A stretch of DNA of 42,096 bases from Bremia lactucae (GCF_004359215.1 NC_090611.1:5430017-5472112); one strand, 5' to 3'; shown: positions 19,201 through 28,484, counted from the stretch's first letter. Numbers and translations: made by a program. Notes: a model not told the origin generated them from the letters alone.

Positions 19201-22200
19201 TGTCATCCATACGCTCGCAGAGCTTGTCGACATTACATCTGTTTCAACGCCAAGTTCTCACTCGAGTTCGAGAAAAAATTAAGGAATGGTGCAGCGTGGA
19301 GATTTTGTCAATTTTAAAGTCCGCAAATGACATTACTCCTGCCATTGGCGCTCTAGTGCAGAGGCTTTTCGACGAACTGCCCGAAAATGTTTTGACGGAG
19401 GTAACCTATCCGCTTGAATTTGTCAGCTGTAGTCAAGAAGCCTCTGTGAACCCACATGATTTATTGAAGCGAGAGTTTGAAAAAGGTCATTTGCTTAACG
19501 TTCACCAATGCAATGGTGTCTACTTTGTTGTAGAAAATGGTACAGTTGGTGACGACGCGCAAACACATCCTGACGCAGGGTTGGCAATACCTTACTGGGC
19601 ATACTTTGAGCTTTCAGTTGATCACATAGTACTACGATATCAACACTTTCCCCGATTCAGCACGGCATCTGCTGAAATTAATCGCTTAAAGGTTTTGACT
19701 TGTCTTCAGCTCGGAGTCCGTGCTATTTGCCGTCGTGTGAATCAGTATTTGCTTTTGCTGCAACTCCACGAAACTCGAACATGCAATGGGCTTTTGCTGC
19801 CGGCAAACGGCGACTTAGCATTAAGTCCACGTTCACCTAAGCAACACTTTCAATCGCAAACTGCTTTATGTGGAAAAAATGAACAGATAAAACAACCAAA
19901 CTTCTTTTGGCCAAGTCAATTTGAGTGTAATTTACGTTACTCGGCTACTTTCAAGTTGCATGAGCGCTTAGCGCCCAATGTTGCGCTCAACACGTTATGT
20001 ACTTCAGCGCTTGAGCAATTTCAAGTTCACAATCGACGCCACGTATTTGTCTACCGAGATCGCGACGGCCATGTATTTTATATGAAGATCAGCATTGTTA
20101 ACGACACGACAATTTCGTGTACCCTTCGTGACCATTCGGCTAAGGATCGACAAGAGCGCAGTGGCATTTTTAAATCTAATACTGAAGGAAATAGTGATGG
20201 GTATCAAACGAATTTGACAACAGCGGCGGCATCAGGAGGAGTTCCATGTATTCGACTAGAAGTGTTTGGTGTATCTGAAGCAGGAGAAGAGGTGACGCAT
20301 GAGCTCTGCCGACTACTCGAAAGGAAGCTTGATGAAGGAACGCAGGTTGTACTTATGAAACTATTGGCTCGAAATATTAAATTTCAGCTGAGTTTAAAAG
20401 ATCTGGCATTTCTCTGTCCACCCGCAGCAGAGCCTTCAAGTGTGGTGGACTACATTCTCCCTTTTGATGAAGCTGGCTGTTTCACGCTGCTTCACTACTT
20501 GTCGCAAACTCTTAGATTGACACCGTACATTCGTCCTGTTACAATTGGCGAGTCTTTCTCCTCTCGAAATCTAAGAGATTCAACAAATACAGCGCTACGC
20601 GGGGCTCATCGCGAAAATTTTGTGGCTACAAGCAACTTCAATAATTCGTTTAATGAAGAAGCCTCGACACCATTGTCGCAATTTTCAAATGGAAAGGCAA
20701 GTTTTGATAGTGACGGAAAAATAAATGATATAAAAGATTGCGTTCGGATGCATCCTGCGTGCTTTGGTGGCTATCAGAATAAGTTGTGGAAATCTCAAAA
20801 CATTCGATTACCTCTATTTGATGCATCTACTCATTCCCCTGTTTTCTTTTCGTTGCGAATGCATGAAATGATTATAGAGAGCACTGCAGGATCTTCATTC
20901 GTATCGCCTGAAATATTGGCTCAAGCGTCATATGTCATGAATTTGAATCCAGACTTACGGCTTTCTCAAGGGTTTTTATCAAGAGTAGGCAAAGGTCTTG
21001 CGATCATGCGAGTTGATATTACTCAATGCAGTACCGTCGAGATGAAAGAAAATAAGTATAAGAATGTACGGGTGAAGCGCATGCCCGATATTGCGGGATT
21101 AGCGAAAATATACTCGAACGGAATAGTCTTAGACGACATAGACACTTCTAAACAGATGGTGCTTAGATGCCAGCTGTGGATTCGTGGTGTCATCCAAATA
21201 ACAGAATTAAATCAAGTCGTTGAGACTTTTCTGGACGAAGCTCTTTACGATTTTCACATTGAGGCGATCATTAAGAAGCGTTACGCAAGCAGCGCGATTA
21301 ATGGGAGGCATGCAGACTTGAGTTGTGTCTCGACTTATGAACGAAAAATACCTTCGGAAATTGATACACTCGTATCGCTTTTCAAAAATGCATGGCAATT
21401 GCCGTCATCCTCTATAACTTATTTAAAAATGAGCCAAGTAATTGCACCGTGGGATCTTCAAAATATTGTGGAGCAAATTCAGGACTTTTTGTGCTGTCTA
21501 CCTTCTCACCTACGACCAACCTTGCTTTCGAAGCCTTGGCTATCCGAGTCTTACGATTGTGTTGCTAGTCACCGCAAAGGCATGTACGCCAACCCATTTA
21601 TGTGTAAGTCACAATCAGACAAGTTCCGGCTGGTGGTGAAAGATGATGACTTTCTCAATATACACGATGATGCCGAATTAAGTGATTCTGATGCAGAAAC
21701 AACTGCCTCCATAAGTTCTGCTTTTCATCATATCGAGCCTCTGACGCGAGCTGATTCAATACATTCTGAAAATTCGGAAATTGACTCTCTATCGGGGCGG
21801 TCGACTTTTGCATGCATGTCAGCTGGTGCGAGCTCCGATTTAAATGCAAACTTGCAAGAATCAATAACTCCTTCGATAACGTCGACAACTTTATCTGCTG
21901 TTGGACCCATAAGAAATTTTTCGCATCAACCGCATCTTCTAAAGAATGCAAATTTTTCAGAGAGAGACGTACTGCTATATCCTAGCAGCGGCTGTCGCGT
22001 TAACCGCCGTCATCGAAAATTGCTATCGCGCGAGCGTTGGGATATCAAGCGATCCATGTATTACGTAGTTGACTTGTCTGCAAGCGAGGGTTTGCGGCTT
22101 TTTGGATACAACATGAGTTCCGCTTTTGTAGAAGCTTTAACTACGCATTTAGCTCGCGTGATAACATGGACTAAGCTTCGAAATAATTTACTTCGGAGTT

Positions 22201-25200
22201 TGTTGCTCGAGAAAGTTGGTATTTCAGTAGCTGCCCCCATTGGTTCTGCGGTTTTGCAGCCTCGTAGTTTCTTTGTGGCCCTAAATACAACAAACCAAGC
22301 TGGAAAAGGAGTGGGTAAAAGTTACGTTGTGCCGTGTGCAGACTCTACAGTGTCATTCATTAATTTTCAATCTCCTGTGCTGTCAATTCTGCCGTCGAAC
22401 GAATGGTTTCCTAAATCATTAGATGCAAGTCATCTGCGCTCGACCGATGGCACTGCACTTGGAGCATACTTGCAAGAAGCGCAAACTCAATCAGCATTAG
22501 AGGTAGTTGAAGCACTTTACGCGCGACCTAGGAGGAAAAGCAGCACATATTCAAGCGATTTGGTTCCCCCACCACGAACTCCAGATCTTTCACGGGAAAT
22601 CTCTGGCTCGTCTTTTGGGAATCATCACAATAGCGGAGATGCCTCTCCCAGTCTACTTAATAGCCAATCACTTGAAAGAGCGAGGAGTGGGGGAATCGTT
22701 AGTAGCAACAACATTTCGGACAGTATGTCATCGTCTCCAAGCAGGCGATTAAGCGGTCCAAGCCCCCTGTTGCCATATAGAAGTGGGAATAGGAGCGAGA
22801 CAACATCTCGGGTGCGAGAGGTCGCGGGAGCCACAACCGCTTTGATGGCAGCAAGGGCCCGGGCGAGGGGTGGCAGTGGATTCTCAGGTCGAAAGAGTAA
22901 TGGACCAGGGTCTGTTGCATTGCAATGTCGTAAAGCTTCCGCCGCAACTTCAGGGGCGTCCAGTATTGCGCCTTGGGATTTGCCGTTGGTCAATACGAAA
23001 GGACCAAGATTGCACGGTTCAATTAGTGAAGCAAAATTGAAACCAGAAGCAAGTCCTAACTTTGTAATTCCTACAGTTTTGCGTGGACCGAACATTTCTA
23101 GCTCGGCAAATACGATGAAAAATGGATCGAAAGGCTTATTAGGCATAGCGACCCGCCATGCACGAAAAGGTTCCCAAGATCTAGGTATATCGGAATTAAG
23201 ATCATCATCATCTTCATCGTCACTTTCTGGGCTGACGATGAATAAACCATCTATTCATCGAAAACAAAAGATTGACGCGACTTCGTGGGATGCGAGTAGA
23301 GTCCATTGCACTTGGAAGAAGCGATTGGAATGTGCTTGGGGTCCTCGTTCTTTGTACCCTGACAACTCGGAGCGATGGGTATCAAAAAGCAAGGATCGTT
23401 CCCAAGTTTATGGGCTTGCAGAGGGAAGAATCCAGCGAGTCAAATATTTGGCGCCTCTACAGTTTTATTGTGCAGCATTTACGAAAGAGTGGGAAGTATT
23501 TGAAACGCGATCAACAAGCAACACGGAAAGCACGAGTCTGCTTGAGAAGCTTGCTTCGTTGCGTGCAGATCGCGAGATGAAGGAACCTGTTGCAAAAGAT
23601 GTTGTTGTGCATTTAGTGAATTGTGGACATCTCTTGTTACATCAACGCTTTCGAGCTGCTTATGTTGAACGGTTGGTATCAGCAAAAGCAATTGACTTAT
23701 CTGAGACAGACGAATCTGGAGTTTTAAGTATTAGTTTGCGTGCACTTCAGTCAAGCATGGACCTGGTGCATCTACTTAGCTACAAGCGGGAATTTGTATT
23801 TGATCAAAATGAATGCGCAGTAGCGAAATTGTATACAGAGCACACCGTCCAAAGTATGGGTGTGACCGCTGGTGCTGACTTACGCGTTATTCAGCGTCAG
23901 GTTGCCGCAAATTTAAGTCCGATGCGTTTGGAAGTGGCAAGCAAATTCTTTGAGGAGTTTGCCGACCATTTGCGCACACTTGGATTCCGAAGCCTTAAAA
24001 TAATAACGACCGATAGTAGTCATCTACAAGCATGTTCTGTCGATCCTAAATTAGCATCAGGTGACAGCAAAGCTTTAGACGGAGAAACTTTTTCCGAGTA
24101 TTTTTCCATTCCGGAAAAAGCTGTAGCGGAACCTGGTAGTTGGACAATGGGCGCAGATGATTCCGCTCATGATTCGGTTTCTATTGTAGTACTTGAAGTG
24201 AAGTGCGATAATAGGGGTTTGCTGCTATCGGCTGTACTTGTGAGCTCACAGGACTTAATGCAACAAGATTTGCGTTGCCAGCAAAACTTGGCTGCAAAGT
24301 CTGGGTTCAAGATAATTGGGGCTTCTGGAGCAAGAGTTCAGGGTGTAGCGTCTTGGTTACGTGCTCAACTTCAGACTCAAGCTCTTGTTTACAACTTTAC
24401 CATACGCTACTTTCAGCAACATTTGCTTCAGTGGTTTGAAGCTTCACATGATAATATCGACCAACAAAAAGGCCAAAGTCACACTGTAGGAAAGCTTCTT
24501 GGTGACAATGATGCTCTTGTGCTGTCTCCACTTCTGTCATGGAAGAAAGTGTCTACGTATCAAAATATTGTCAACGGACTTCGATGCTTTCTGCACGCTT
24601 TTCCTGACCCACCAGAAGATCACGACAAGGCTACTCGTGCCTCAACATTTTCGCCCACAGGTATCTCTTTGAGCAAACAATGCAAGGCAACAATCAAATC
24701 AAAAGACAAATTTATTATTGCGGATTCGAAAGCATTTGAAGCACGTGCTGGTGACGTCAATCGCCCGACTTCGCGAGCTCTAACGCGTTTCGCTCGGCGG
24801 ATTACATTAAAAAAGGCTCAGCAAAAGCCACCTCATAATCAATTGGAATTGGACTCCGACCCAGCACCATTGTCGCTAATTTTGCGTAGCTGTGTCATTC
24901 GCGTGGCGACAATGACATTACAACCTGCATTACTACAGACGGATTGCTCGGATCTTATTGTAGAGCAAATTTTGTTGCGGTACATTGCCTGTCATTGCTC
25001 GCGTTATGAGGTGCTCGACCTACTGCAATTTGGTACACCGGACACGATTGTGTGTCATTCTTTTTCAGGAAGCTTTTTTCATCGGCCTTCTAAGATAAAT
25101 TCTACGATATGTAACCGCGACGGAAAGCCTTTTATTGGATATTCACTACTCATTACAACGCAGCCATCGGTATTCCAGCCTTTGGAATTGAATTCTGTGC

Positions 25201-25952
25201 AACTCTTGCTGCTCAAGAGTACGGCATCAACAAAGGGCGTTGGTAGTGAGGTGCTTCCCGTTGAGCGAGCGTTGCAAGAAGCGAAGCTTTTCACGAAAGA
25301 GTTGTTTCATGTTGCTGCTCAACACTATGAACGTGACCTGCTGTGGTCTCGTTTGTTGTATGATAACTCTCACGGCCCCGCTTGCTACGTAGCTCGCACG
25401 CTTGCGCATCCGGATCACTTGTTTCGCGTAGAAGTTGGTCCACAGCAGCTCGAAGAGTGCCTTCGTTTGTCCATCTGCACACCTTTAGAGGTATTAGATC
25501 CACGATTACAGGAGCTTCTACGAGTTACAGGTGTTTGCTGGCAAGAGCTCGCGCTGCGGCTCAAAGATATATATGCAAATCAATTACGAGAATTTCAATT
25601 TCAAGAAGAAGATGAAAGCAGCAGTCACCTGCTGTTGCTTTGCCCAGACGCGTTCGATCTGATTATTCACCTGACTTTTATCACACACAAGAGCCCAGTA
25701 TTACCTCCTAAAGAAGACGAAGAAGAAGTCGCTAGTATCAGCGATGGTGAAAGCATTAACTGCTTAAGCCAAAGCGGTGATAGTTATGTAACTAGCTTGA
25801 ACGAGCAATGCAGCGAGAAGGACATACGTGTGGAGATTTGTCGTCGCGAAGAGCCGACCAACAAGCAGTTTACATTTGCGCAGCGGCGCTCAATTACCGA
25901 GTTTGTCAATAGCATCGTTCATTGGCAGTGGCGAAGCCTCATCTACGATTAG
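13296..25952 (+). CDS. SZT2: SZT2-like protein (KICSTOR scaffold, TORC1 control)
   Basis: One uninterrupted frame from ATG 13296 to TAG 25952, 4,218 residues; animal SZT2 has about 3,400. The same frame has a GTG nine bases upstream and an in-frame TAG at 13266. Residues about 138-365 match the conserved N-terminal von Willebrand A-like region of SZT2: CVLCLDASPSIISIDPSSGR (about 147-166), FMPEIHMSVLVQGALVESL, YIITPSNAAGFLQLI, IVLVTDGVVNVRDV (about 285-298), FGFVPDTKLLRFVSEYTGGS. In animals SZT2 scaffolds KICSTOR, which anchors GATOR1 on the lysosome so that low amino acids switch TORC1 off; the role here is inferred. Low-complexity linkers explain part of the extra length: an acidic stretch (about 1710-1830) and a Ser/Arg-rich region (about 3060-3330) with a run of serines. 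No signal peptide or membrane segment is visible. Host codon use and the open frame argue for a functional gene. Confidence 0.88.
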   Translation: MEKRSIPHSPLPRVVELILSGTDINAVNHTTISLWHFRQLALEMVPPMEPLEPEEDKRLETPETVFEPIASRGIELGEGMSLAAVQYEQEGNLPRFENSSSDAKPIKDNSKPTERSLLHLQDMTHIPGKLTLNTHVAVLFKRYRCVLCLDASPSIISIDPSSGRLFLDLLYESVELFVWSLLRPMEVGGIAFMPEIHMSVLVQGALVESLCVLMQGYIITPSNAAGFLQLIKKRFQLIENDWASQAQERGQWGYLGNAVPASLEWILQNVVFALNSLPTDCTPLIVLVTDGVVNVRDVYSYDNLLMQLVRHDIQCHFLRIGGGDEDELNATFGFVPDTKLLRFVSEYTGGSVFDKDIVFEACHGPSSGCSNRVKKMTNLQDLCFLRKSSVHASSAPVVKLDDMDSTCYDKKAKLPLRPYRMWREKVYEYRIFADVNRIVEARLREGFSINKLYVKSYKRLILNDRFGAESLSNDEAAINGPNNNMIKILIVFLFQWKQNIWLEYVLSTTTDNTANLTVPTSTMPQLGRRVSGQGMKVHDFSSPLAKCSDLFAKDQKNAWSEWHVKMNVLAYADFLRAFEDTMQRSLVDVDHGSTVQDFDGDFSLSSPVFVRNFIRNVQDVDRVLLHLMTATASIKENSDSAANQFFFGTSTSLASTAGSPKITSFHPVFNIIGELTTALWHRWFFVERFEILSIVNSDVFVGVFYRNEVHGAMEHSNTGPHLHTPANLLQRMTQSYNSNIFGTSSGNANIGIESLAEPLVAILDKWSSQKLSQDLFLKFLQPVSANKCSAPPIAKISPSSAKMHGGIAQRRRQRSHVNNSGGYAACAVDGTSTNESNGALCFVRLEFKNKSLCAVNVAFFATNASTRRQVLNDLKHTIYTGINVATGTLLSNKSLPMSSTDSSFIFCHRMLSRLLVTHDTLLLDGLDQELGSFDGHEASLSLEAEKKTEAASSFTNCCGGSELQLQRVFGAYMWHSSWKWEVASLHALLNVMRQLHDARISCGFWILDWKMVEGDDGQNSHVANVIFGREILMEDEKGHTKTALLQYALRRVSDTCLMTSFWMEPQHGSVKRRLSDEVDYNDRLHWKIKQAIGHSTPIDNYKRRTAQQNKTPHASTGFCTYSAKEAEGDLDDVITDGSNDSTYLGESELLHLIRDYLFKSDCHFLSCLYTFDSIINLRDNIDLLNKNAGHVVGSNWIMDRQIAAENGMILPPFSTARLLATSKRSTEHFLMYLQNGNSSTCGENGSVPKVSPAVSTANENLYCMLELTLRGLSDCEVSWTDFNGGTIGEPRRPTNNYNEDDQFFLKGMDGQLPLWLKHHLALSFQECSPNQAYSKGKCFAKLVSDDCVVLAFFPSLDTLQNKSKIIEKEASNDDNNITVLNDDKHDTLSKAFKIDQELRILSQQVPTHEEEEDETKSHIVRMSVSADDIFLYQERRRNFREGYKSWRMGHFQGSRDKKQSYGRDFQRLRLPSTPEDHELCEDISRHTPYGCDFHLLIESGEATMGSGFFQVAFYECSLSRLATNLLDGSVEMFNRVDLPHTILKQLFFSKRTLKSIDDRPDLPLERSGNLKKGLGRPTSEFIDSSNPQIGLENTLASRRYCKKVKRAHEHNFSRGVYMALRGGGSVQHSDLLQALSSCVEVPVDVDITLLYRIMEKAASHKIPILSPAAAAVVSADIGTEIMNDKLYKSIEAILSSFFMRIKGTKYYYFTGNENSIDDNAAANEYDLHILMEDLDDGDADNNAERQRTEEIDDNISLDDGRSTMHLLYTEAEGSSKNWRRHGSVGRESFCPVPTSTEENSGGDQRQTMAEEDAEFNKEVDVATSSFSVPFFFRFECRKLTGSRKIRCNSADTFTLASTDSNMLRENFSIAKYEGLQEDGIDQEQHSSPSSRRKEFDVFLESLLTNQEQHKPFESADIMQIAELYSKVLYGRIALRLVTLTLPNKRASNSGHHMPFDIETSKGIDKENPLSSIRSQSLSTLHLFQRQVLTRVREKIKEWCSVEILSILKSANDITPAIGALVQRLFDELPENVLTEVTYPLEFVSCSQEASVNPHDLLKREFEKGHLLNVHQCNGVYFVVENGTVGDDAQTHPDAGLAIPYWAYFELSVDHIVLRYQHFPRFSTASAEINRLKVLTCLQLGVRAICRRVNQYLLLLQLHETRTCNGLLLPANGDLALSPRSPKQHFQSQTALCGKNEQIKQPNFFWPSQFECNLRYSATFKLHERLAPNVALNTLCTSALEQFQVHNRRHVFVYRDRDGHVFYMKISIVNDTTISCTLRDHSAKDRQERSGIFKSNTEGNSDGYQTNLTTAAASGGVPCIRLEVFGVSEAGEEVTHELCRLLERKLDEGTQVVLMKLLARNIKFQLSLKDLAFLCPPAAEPSSVVDYILPFDEAGCFTLLHYLSQTLRLTPYIRPVTIGESFSSRNLRDSTNTALRGAHRENFVATSNFNNSFNEEASTPLSQFSNGKASFDSDGKINDIKDCVRMHPACFGGYQNKLWKSQNIRLPLFDASTHSPVFFSLRMHEMIIESTAGSSFVSPEILAQASYVMNLNPDLRLSQGFLSRVGKGLAIMRVDITQCSTVEMKENKYKNVRVKRMPDIAGLAKIYSNGIVLDDIDTSKQMVLRCQLWIRGVIQITELNQVVETFLDEALYDFHIEAIIKKRYASSAINGRHADLSCVSTYERKIPSEIDTLVSLFKNAWQLPSSSITYLKMSQVIAPWDLQNIVEQIQDFLCCLPSHLRPTLLSKPWLSESYDCVASHRKGMYANPFMCKSQSDKFRLVVKDDDFLNIHDDAELSDSDAETTASISSAFHHIEPLTRADSIHSENSEIDSLSGRSTFACMSAGASSDLNANLQESITPSITSTTLSAVGPIRNFSHQPHLLKNANFSERDVLLYPSSGCRVNRRHRKLLSRERWDIKRSMYYVVDLSASEGLRLFGYNMSSAFVEALTTHLARVITWTKLRNNLLRSLLLEKVGISVAAPIGSAVLQPRSFFVALNTTNQAGKGVGKSYVVPCADSTVSFINFQSPVLSILPSNEWFPKSLDASHLRSTDGTALGAYLQEAQTQSALEVVEALYARPRRKSSTYSSDLVPPPRTPDLSREISGSSFGNHHNSGDASPSLLNSQSLERARSGGIVSSNNISDSMSSSPSRRLSGPSPLLPYRSGNRSETTSRVREVAGATTALMAARARARGGSGFSGRKSNGPGSVALQCRKASAATSGASSIAPWDLPLVNTKGPRLHGSISEAKLKPEASPNFVIPTVLRGPNISSSANTMKNGSKGLLGIATRHARKGSQDLGISELRSSSSSSSLSGLTMNKPSIHRKQKIDATSWDASRVHCTWKKRLECAWGPRSLYPDNSERWVSKSKDRSQVYGLAEGRIQRVKYLAPLQFYCAAFTKEWEVFETRSTSNTESTSLLEKLASLRADREMKEPVAKDVVVHLVNCGHLLLHQRFRAAYVERLVSAKAIDLSETDESGVLSISLRALQSSMDLVHLLSYKREFVFDQNECAVAKLYTEHTVQSMGVTAGADLRVIQRQVAANLSPMRLEVASKFFEEFADHLRTLGFRSLKIITTDSSHLQACSVDPKLASGDSKALDGETFSEYFSIPEKAVAEPGSWTMGADDSAHDSVSIVVLEVKCDNRGLLLSAVLVSSQDLMQQDLRCQQNLAAKSGFKIIGASGARVQGVASWLRAQLQTQALVYNFTIRYFQQHLLQWFEASHDNIDQQKGQSHTVGKLLGDNDALVLSPLLSWKKVSTYQNIVNGLRCFLHAFPDPPEDHDKATRASTFSPTGISLSKQCKATIKSKDKFIIADSKAFEARAGDVNRPTSRALTRFARRITLKKAQQKPPHNQLELDSDPAPLSLILRSCVIRVATMTLQPALLQTDCSDLIVEQILLRYIACHCSRYEVLDLLQFGTPDTIVCHSFSGSFFHRPSKINSTICNRDGKPFIGYSLLITTQPSVFQPLELNSVQLLLLKSTASTKGVGSEVLPVERALQEAKLFTKELFHVAAQHYERDLLWSRLLYDNSHGPACYVARTLAHPDHLFRVEVGPQQLEECLRLSICTPLEVLDPRLQELLRVTGVCWQELALRLKDIYANQLREFQFQEEDESSSHLLLLCPDAFDLIIHLTFITHKSPVLPPKEDEEEVASISDGESINCLSQSGDSYVTSLNEQCSEKDIRVEICRREEPTNKQFTFAQRRSITEFVNSIVHWQWRSLIYD

Positions 25953-26323
25953 TATTTTCATCAGAATTTGCTAGCTGAAGTAAAATATTTAGAAGTTATG
26001 AAAGATAACTAGGAGTTTAATGGGACACCCTCCCTGTAGTGGAACTGCCTCGATCCTTAAGTCAGACGAAGACTTACCGCTTCAAAGAGTCACTAAGTTC
26101 TATGGAACAAATAAGTTCACTACTCCGAGTCGCACAAGCTCGTAAAGCTTATTGAGTTCTTGTTCAAGGGAATAAGTGAATCGAAAAATCAGGTGGCAAC
26201 TAGTGCCCAAGTGTATTTAGGTCTAACTCTTTAAGATCACAGCAAAAGCCTAAGGAGGCACGAAACGCTCCAGATCAAAAGGGGAACTAAACTTATGTTG
26301 TAAAAGTTAAAAAAAAAAACATT
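25953..26323. other. Region downstream of SZT2-like gene
   Basis: It should hold the 3' UTR of the SZT2-like gene. From about 26040 a short frame reads LPRSLSQTKTYRFKESLSSM, then AQARKAY, and stops; it may be a scrap of an old mobile element but I cannot assign it. A poly-A run lies at about 26310-26319, next to the start of element C. Confidence 0.4.
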
Positions 26324-26540
26324 ACTTTAAGGTTGTATCGTTACATGAAATTAACACTTATGGGTTGTACAAAATATACTATCTAAAAGGTAGATAGTAT
26401 TTGGAGAGTATTACTTTACAAAATATATTTGGAAAGCTTATCCATTGGTAGAAATAGGTCATTATATCAACTTGCTCCGCTGTCCAGTCAGCACTGGACG
26501 CGTGCAAAGAGAGAGACAGATAAGACTTTATTACATGTTT

Positions 26541-26590
26541 TGTAACGGGGCACTGTGACTTGTACTGTTTCAGTACAAGTCACTTCAGAC
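26541..26590 (-). repeat. Inverted LTR-A 3' terminus inside the 5' LTR of element C
   Basis: TGTAACGGGGCACTGTGACT followed by a CTTGTACTG...CAGTACAAG hairpin. It is a close match to the reverse complement of the LTR-A 3' end, beginning exactly at the LTR terminus. It replaces the A/T-rich block present at this place in the other LTR-A copies. Confidence 0.65.
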
Positions 26591-26688
26591 CTTCAGTTGT
26601 TAGTGGTGTTTTCTATTAACCCTCTTTACAGCAAGTGTTTTAAAGAGAGTCTTCCTTTGCACGTACTAGTGTCCGTGAAGTGACGGAA

Positions 26689-26753
26689 GGCACCACTCGC
26701 ACTGAAGCAGTGCGAAGTGGACTTGCACTGAAGCAGTACAAGTCGGCGGTGCC
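26689..26753 (+). other. Twin-hairpin structure in 5' LTR of element C
   Basis: Outer stem GGCACC/GGTGCC, fully paired here. Inner hairpins are TCGCACTG-AAG-CAGTGCGA and CTTGCACTG/CAGTACAAG with one mismatch. Confidence 0.6.
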
Positions 26754-26763
26754 CCGTTTCACC

Positions 26764-26772
26764 TGGTAGCAC
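26764..26772 (+). other. Primer-binding site of element C
   Basis: TGGTAGCAC, two bases after the LTR end. It is identical to the site of element B, although the LTRs belong to different families. Confidence 0.55.
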
Positions 26773-26801
26773 GTCCAAGGACCACAGTTCTATCATCTAA
26801 T

Positions 26802-27248
26802 ATGGACATGTTCGATGATAATGGAAATACGCATCACATTTTGCGTGATAGCTACTCTTTTCTAAGTGACATAGAAAGGAGTGCGGTCGAACGAATGAGT
26901 TCGACCGTAGGGCATGATGCCATCTTGGCCATGCCGTCCGGTTTGGACAGAGATGCTCTCCATTCAGCCATCGCCAAGTTTATACAACATGAACCTGACG
27001 AGGCGTAGGAGAAGGTAGCCTTGCTTAATCAGCAAGGCTCTCAACAGGCAGAACTGTTGAGGTTACAACAGGTACAGACCCCTGAACCTTGGATGACACA
27101 CACGCGGCGTCCCGAAACCTTAAAAAAAGACATCTCTAAGTATAGGGGAGTCGAAGAAGACTCCCTCTTAAGATGGTTCGTCGAGTTGGACGATGCCATA
27201 AAGGCTCGTCACTTCGTCGACGAGAAAAAGCAAGCCGCATTTCCTTAG
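26802..27248 (+). pseudogene. Gag fragment of element C
   Basis: From ATG 26802: MDMFDDNGNTHHILRDSYSF, a stop at 27006-27008, then LLNQQGSQQAELLRLQQVQ (Gln-rich, possibly coiled) and a capsid-like RPETLKKDISKYRGVEEDSL followed by LLRWFVELDDAIKARHF, ending at 27246-27248. The stop is followed in the same frame by SNLAGRAK, a usual Gag capsid motif, and then directly by unrelated sequence. So the C-terminal half, including any zinc knuckle, is deleted. Different gag type from element B. Confidence 0.7.
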
Positions 27249-27410
27249 TCAAATTTGGCAGGTCGTGCCAAAACCAGTAGGGGGCGCAACGCCCTACTGA
27301 TCCAGCCACAGAGAATTTACAAATCTCTTGACGGAAGTTGCTCCAGATACACAATCATTATGTGTCTCGGCACCTGGCGATGAGGTATCCCTCATCACCT
27401 TGAAGATAAA

Positions 27411-27989
27411 GTGACGAATGATTTGTCACGTAGAGCCCTAGTGGACTGTGGGGCGTCGAATAACTTTATTTGTCGCCAATCGCTAGAGGGTCGTAGGCTC
27501 AAATATGTTGAGCGCGACATCCCTCCAACGAGGATGACGGTGCGTCTAGCGAGAGGCGCATCGATAATAGTGATGAAACGCGTAGTGAAATTTCACTCCA
27601 CGTTAAGAAATTTACAGTATGATGATGATTTCATCGTACTGGATTTGGATGACAAATTTGATGTCATCCTGGGTTTACCTTGGCTCAGAAAATACGAGCC
27701 AAGGATCAGCTGGCAGCATCGATCCGTAAAGATGCCTGCCACTTGTTCATCAGATGGCCATTTGATGAACGTCTGGAAGCGTCCACAAGCGTGTGGATGT
27801 ACTACGAGTGAGTGCGATGGCCTCGCTTGTGGGGGTACGGTCGTTAGTACGACTGCACAATATCACACTGTAATTACTAATCACACTGTGGAGTCAGCTG
27901 TCGGCGGCTGTGCGAATGCACAGGCAGCGCCGAAGGTCCACCACTCGAATAAGTCGAGTGGATTGAGACATGAATGTACGCCTAGCTAG
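27411..27989 (+). pseudogene. Protease region of element C
   Basis: An open frame with the retropepsin-like signature: RALVDCGASNNFI (catalytic Asp in D-C-G-A), then RLARGASIIVMKR, DDDFIVLDLDDKFDVILGLP (the hydrophobic-Leu-Gly flap motif ILGLPWL) and W-Q-H. It cleaves the Gag-Pol polyprotein in active relatives. The region after about 27740 is a linker with short repeats of Thr, Cys and Val and no recognised domain; the frame stops at 27987-27989. Confidence 0.8.
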
Positions 27990-28484
27990 CGACATTAAAA
28001 AAAGATACCGGTTGCTTAACAGGGACAACACGATGATCCTAGGTCGAGTAGAGAGTCGACTGAGAGAACCCGACTATGATAGCGCAATCGCAGTTGACGA
28101 CGACTTCAGCATCCCAAGGGATTAATCCTTCGGCAGCCTGTGGAATAGGGATCCCAGGAGAAACCGAGACATTGAATGTCTTGGTTAATAACGGATTTAG
28201 AGTAGGCGCTTATACTCGTGATCTGTATGCGCCTCCGAATTTAACTTCGGAGATAACTCAACTACCAACCCTTGCACATAAACGGTTCTTGAGAGATCTG
28301 CATAGTAATAGAATCAATCAGATCTACGTACTCGTCACAGAAGACGAATACGTAACCGATATTCGGTCAGCGGTAATTTTTGCAGAGAACGAACAAGTTC
28401 TCAGCAGCTCATCGATGGACGAAAGTGGCCTCGATGTGAAGACTCGGATTGCTTAATATACTACTCAATCCTGGGAGTCACTTA
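27990..28484 (+). pseudogene. Protease-RT linker of element C
   Basis: A shifted frame (28076-28456) reads PGETETLNVLVNNGFRVGAY, then YAPPNLTSEITQLPTLAHKR and ENEQVLSSSSMDESGLDVKT, a typical acidic linker between protease and RT. Compared with element D at 41390-41465, about 70 bp are deleted near 28090-28105. Confidence 0.65.

Larger units (their letters stand above)
26324..26761 (+). repeat. 5' LTR-A of element C, rearranged
   Basis: It aligns with LTR-A from TTGTATCGTTACATGAAATT to its end GCCCCGTTTCA. The first ten bases (normally TGTAACGGGG) are mutated, so the left boundary is approximate. An internal block of about 70 bp is replaced by foreign sequence that begins with an inverted LTR end. 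The twin hairpin (26689-26753) is intact. Confidence 0.85.

Noticed and set aside
26040..26200. Possible gag-like or Copia-type remnant downstream of the SZT2-like gene
   Set aside because: Only one short frame without a recognisable motif; not enough to name.
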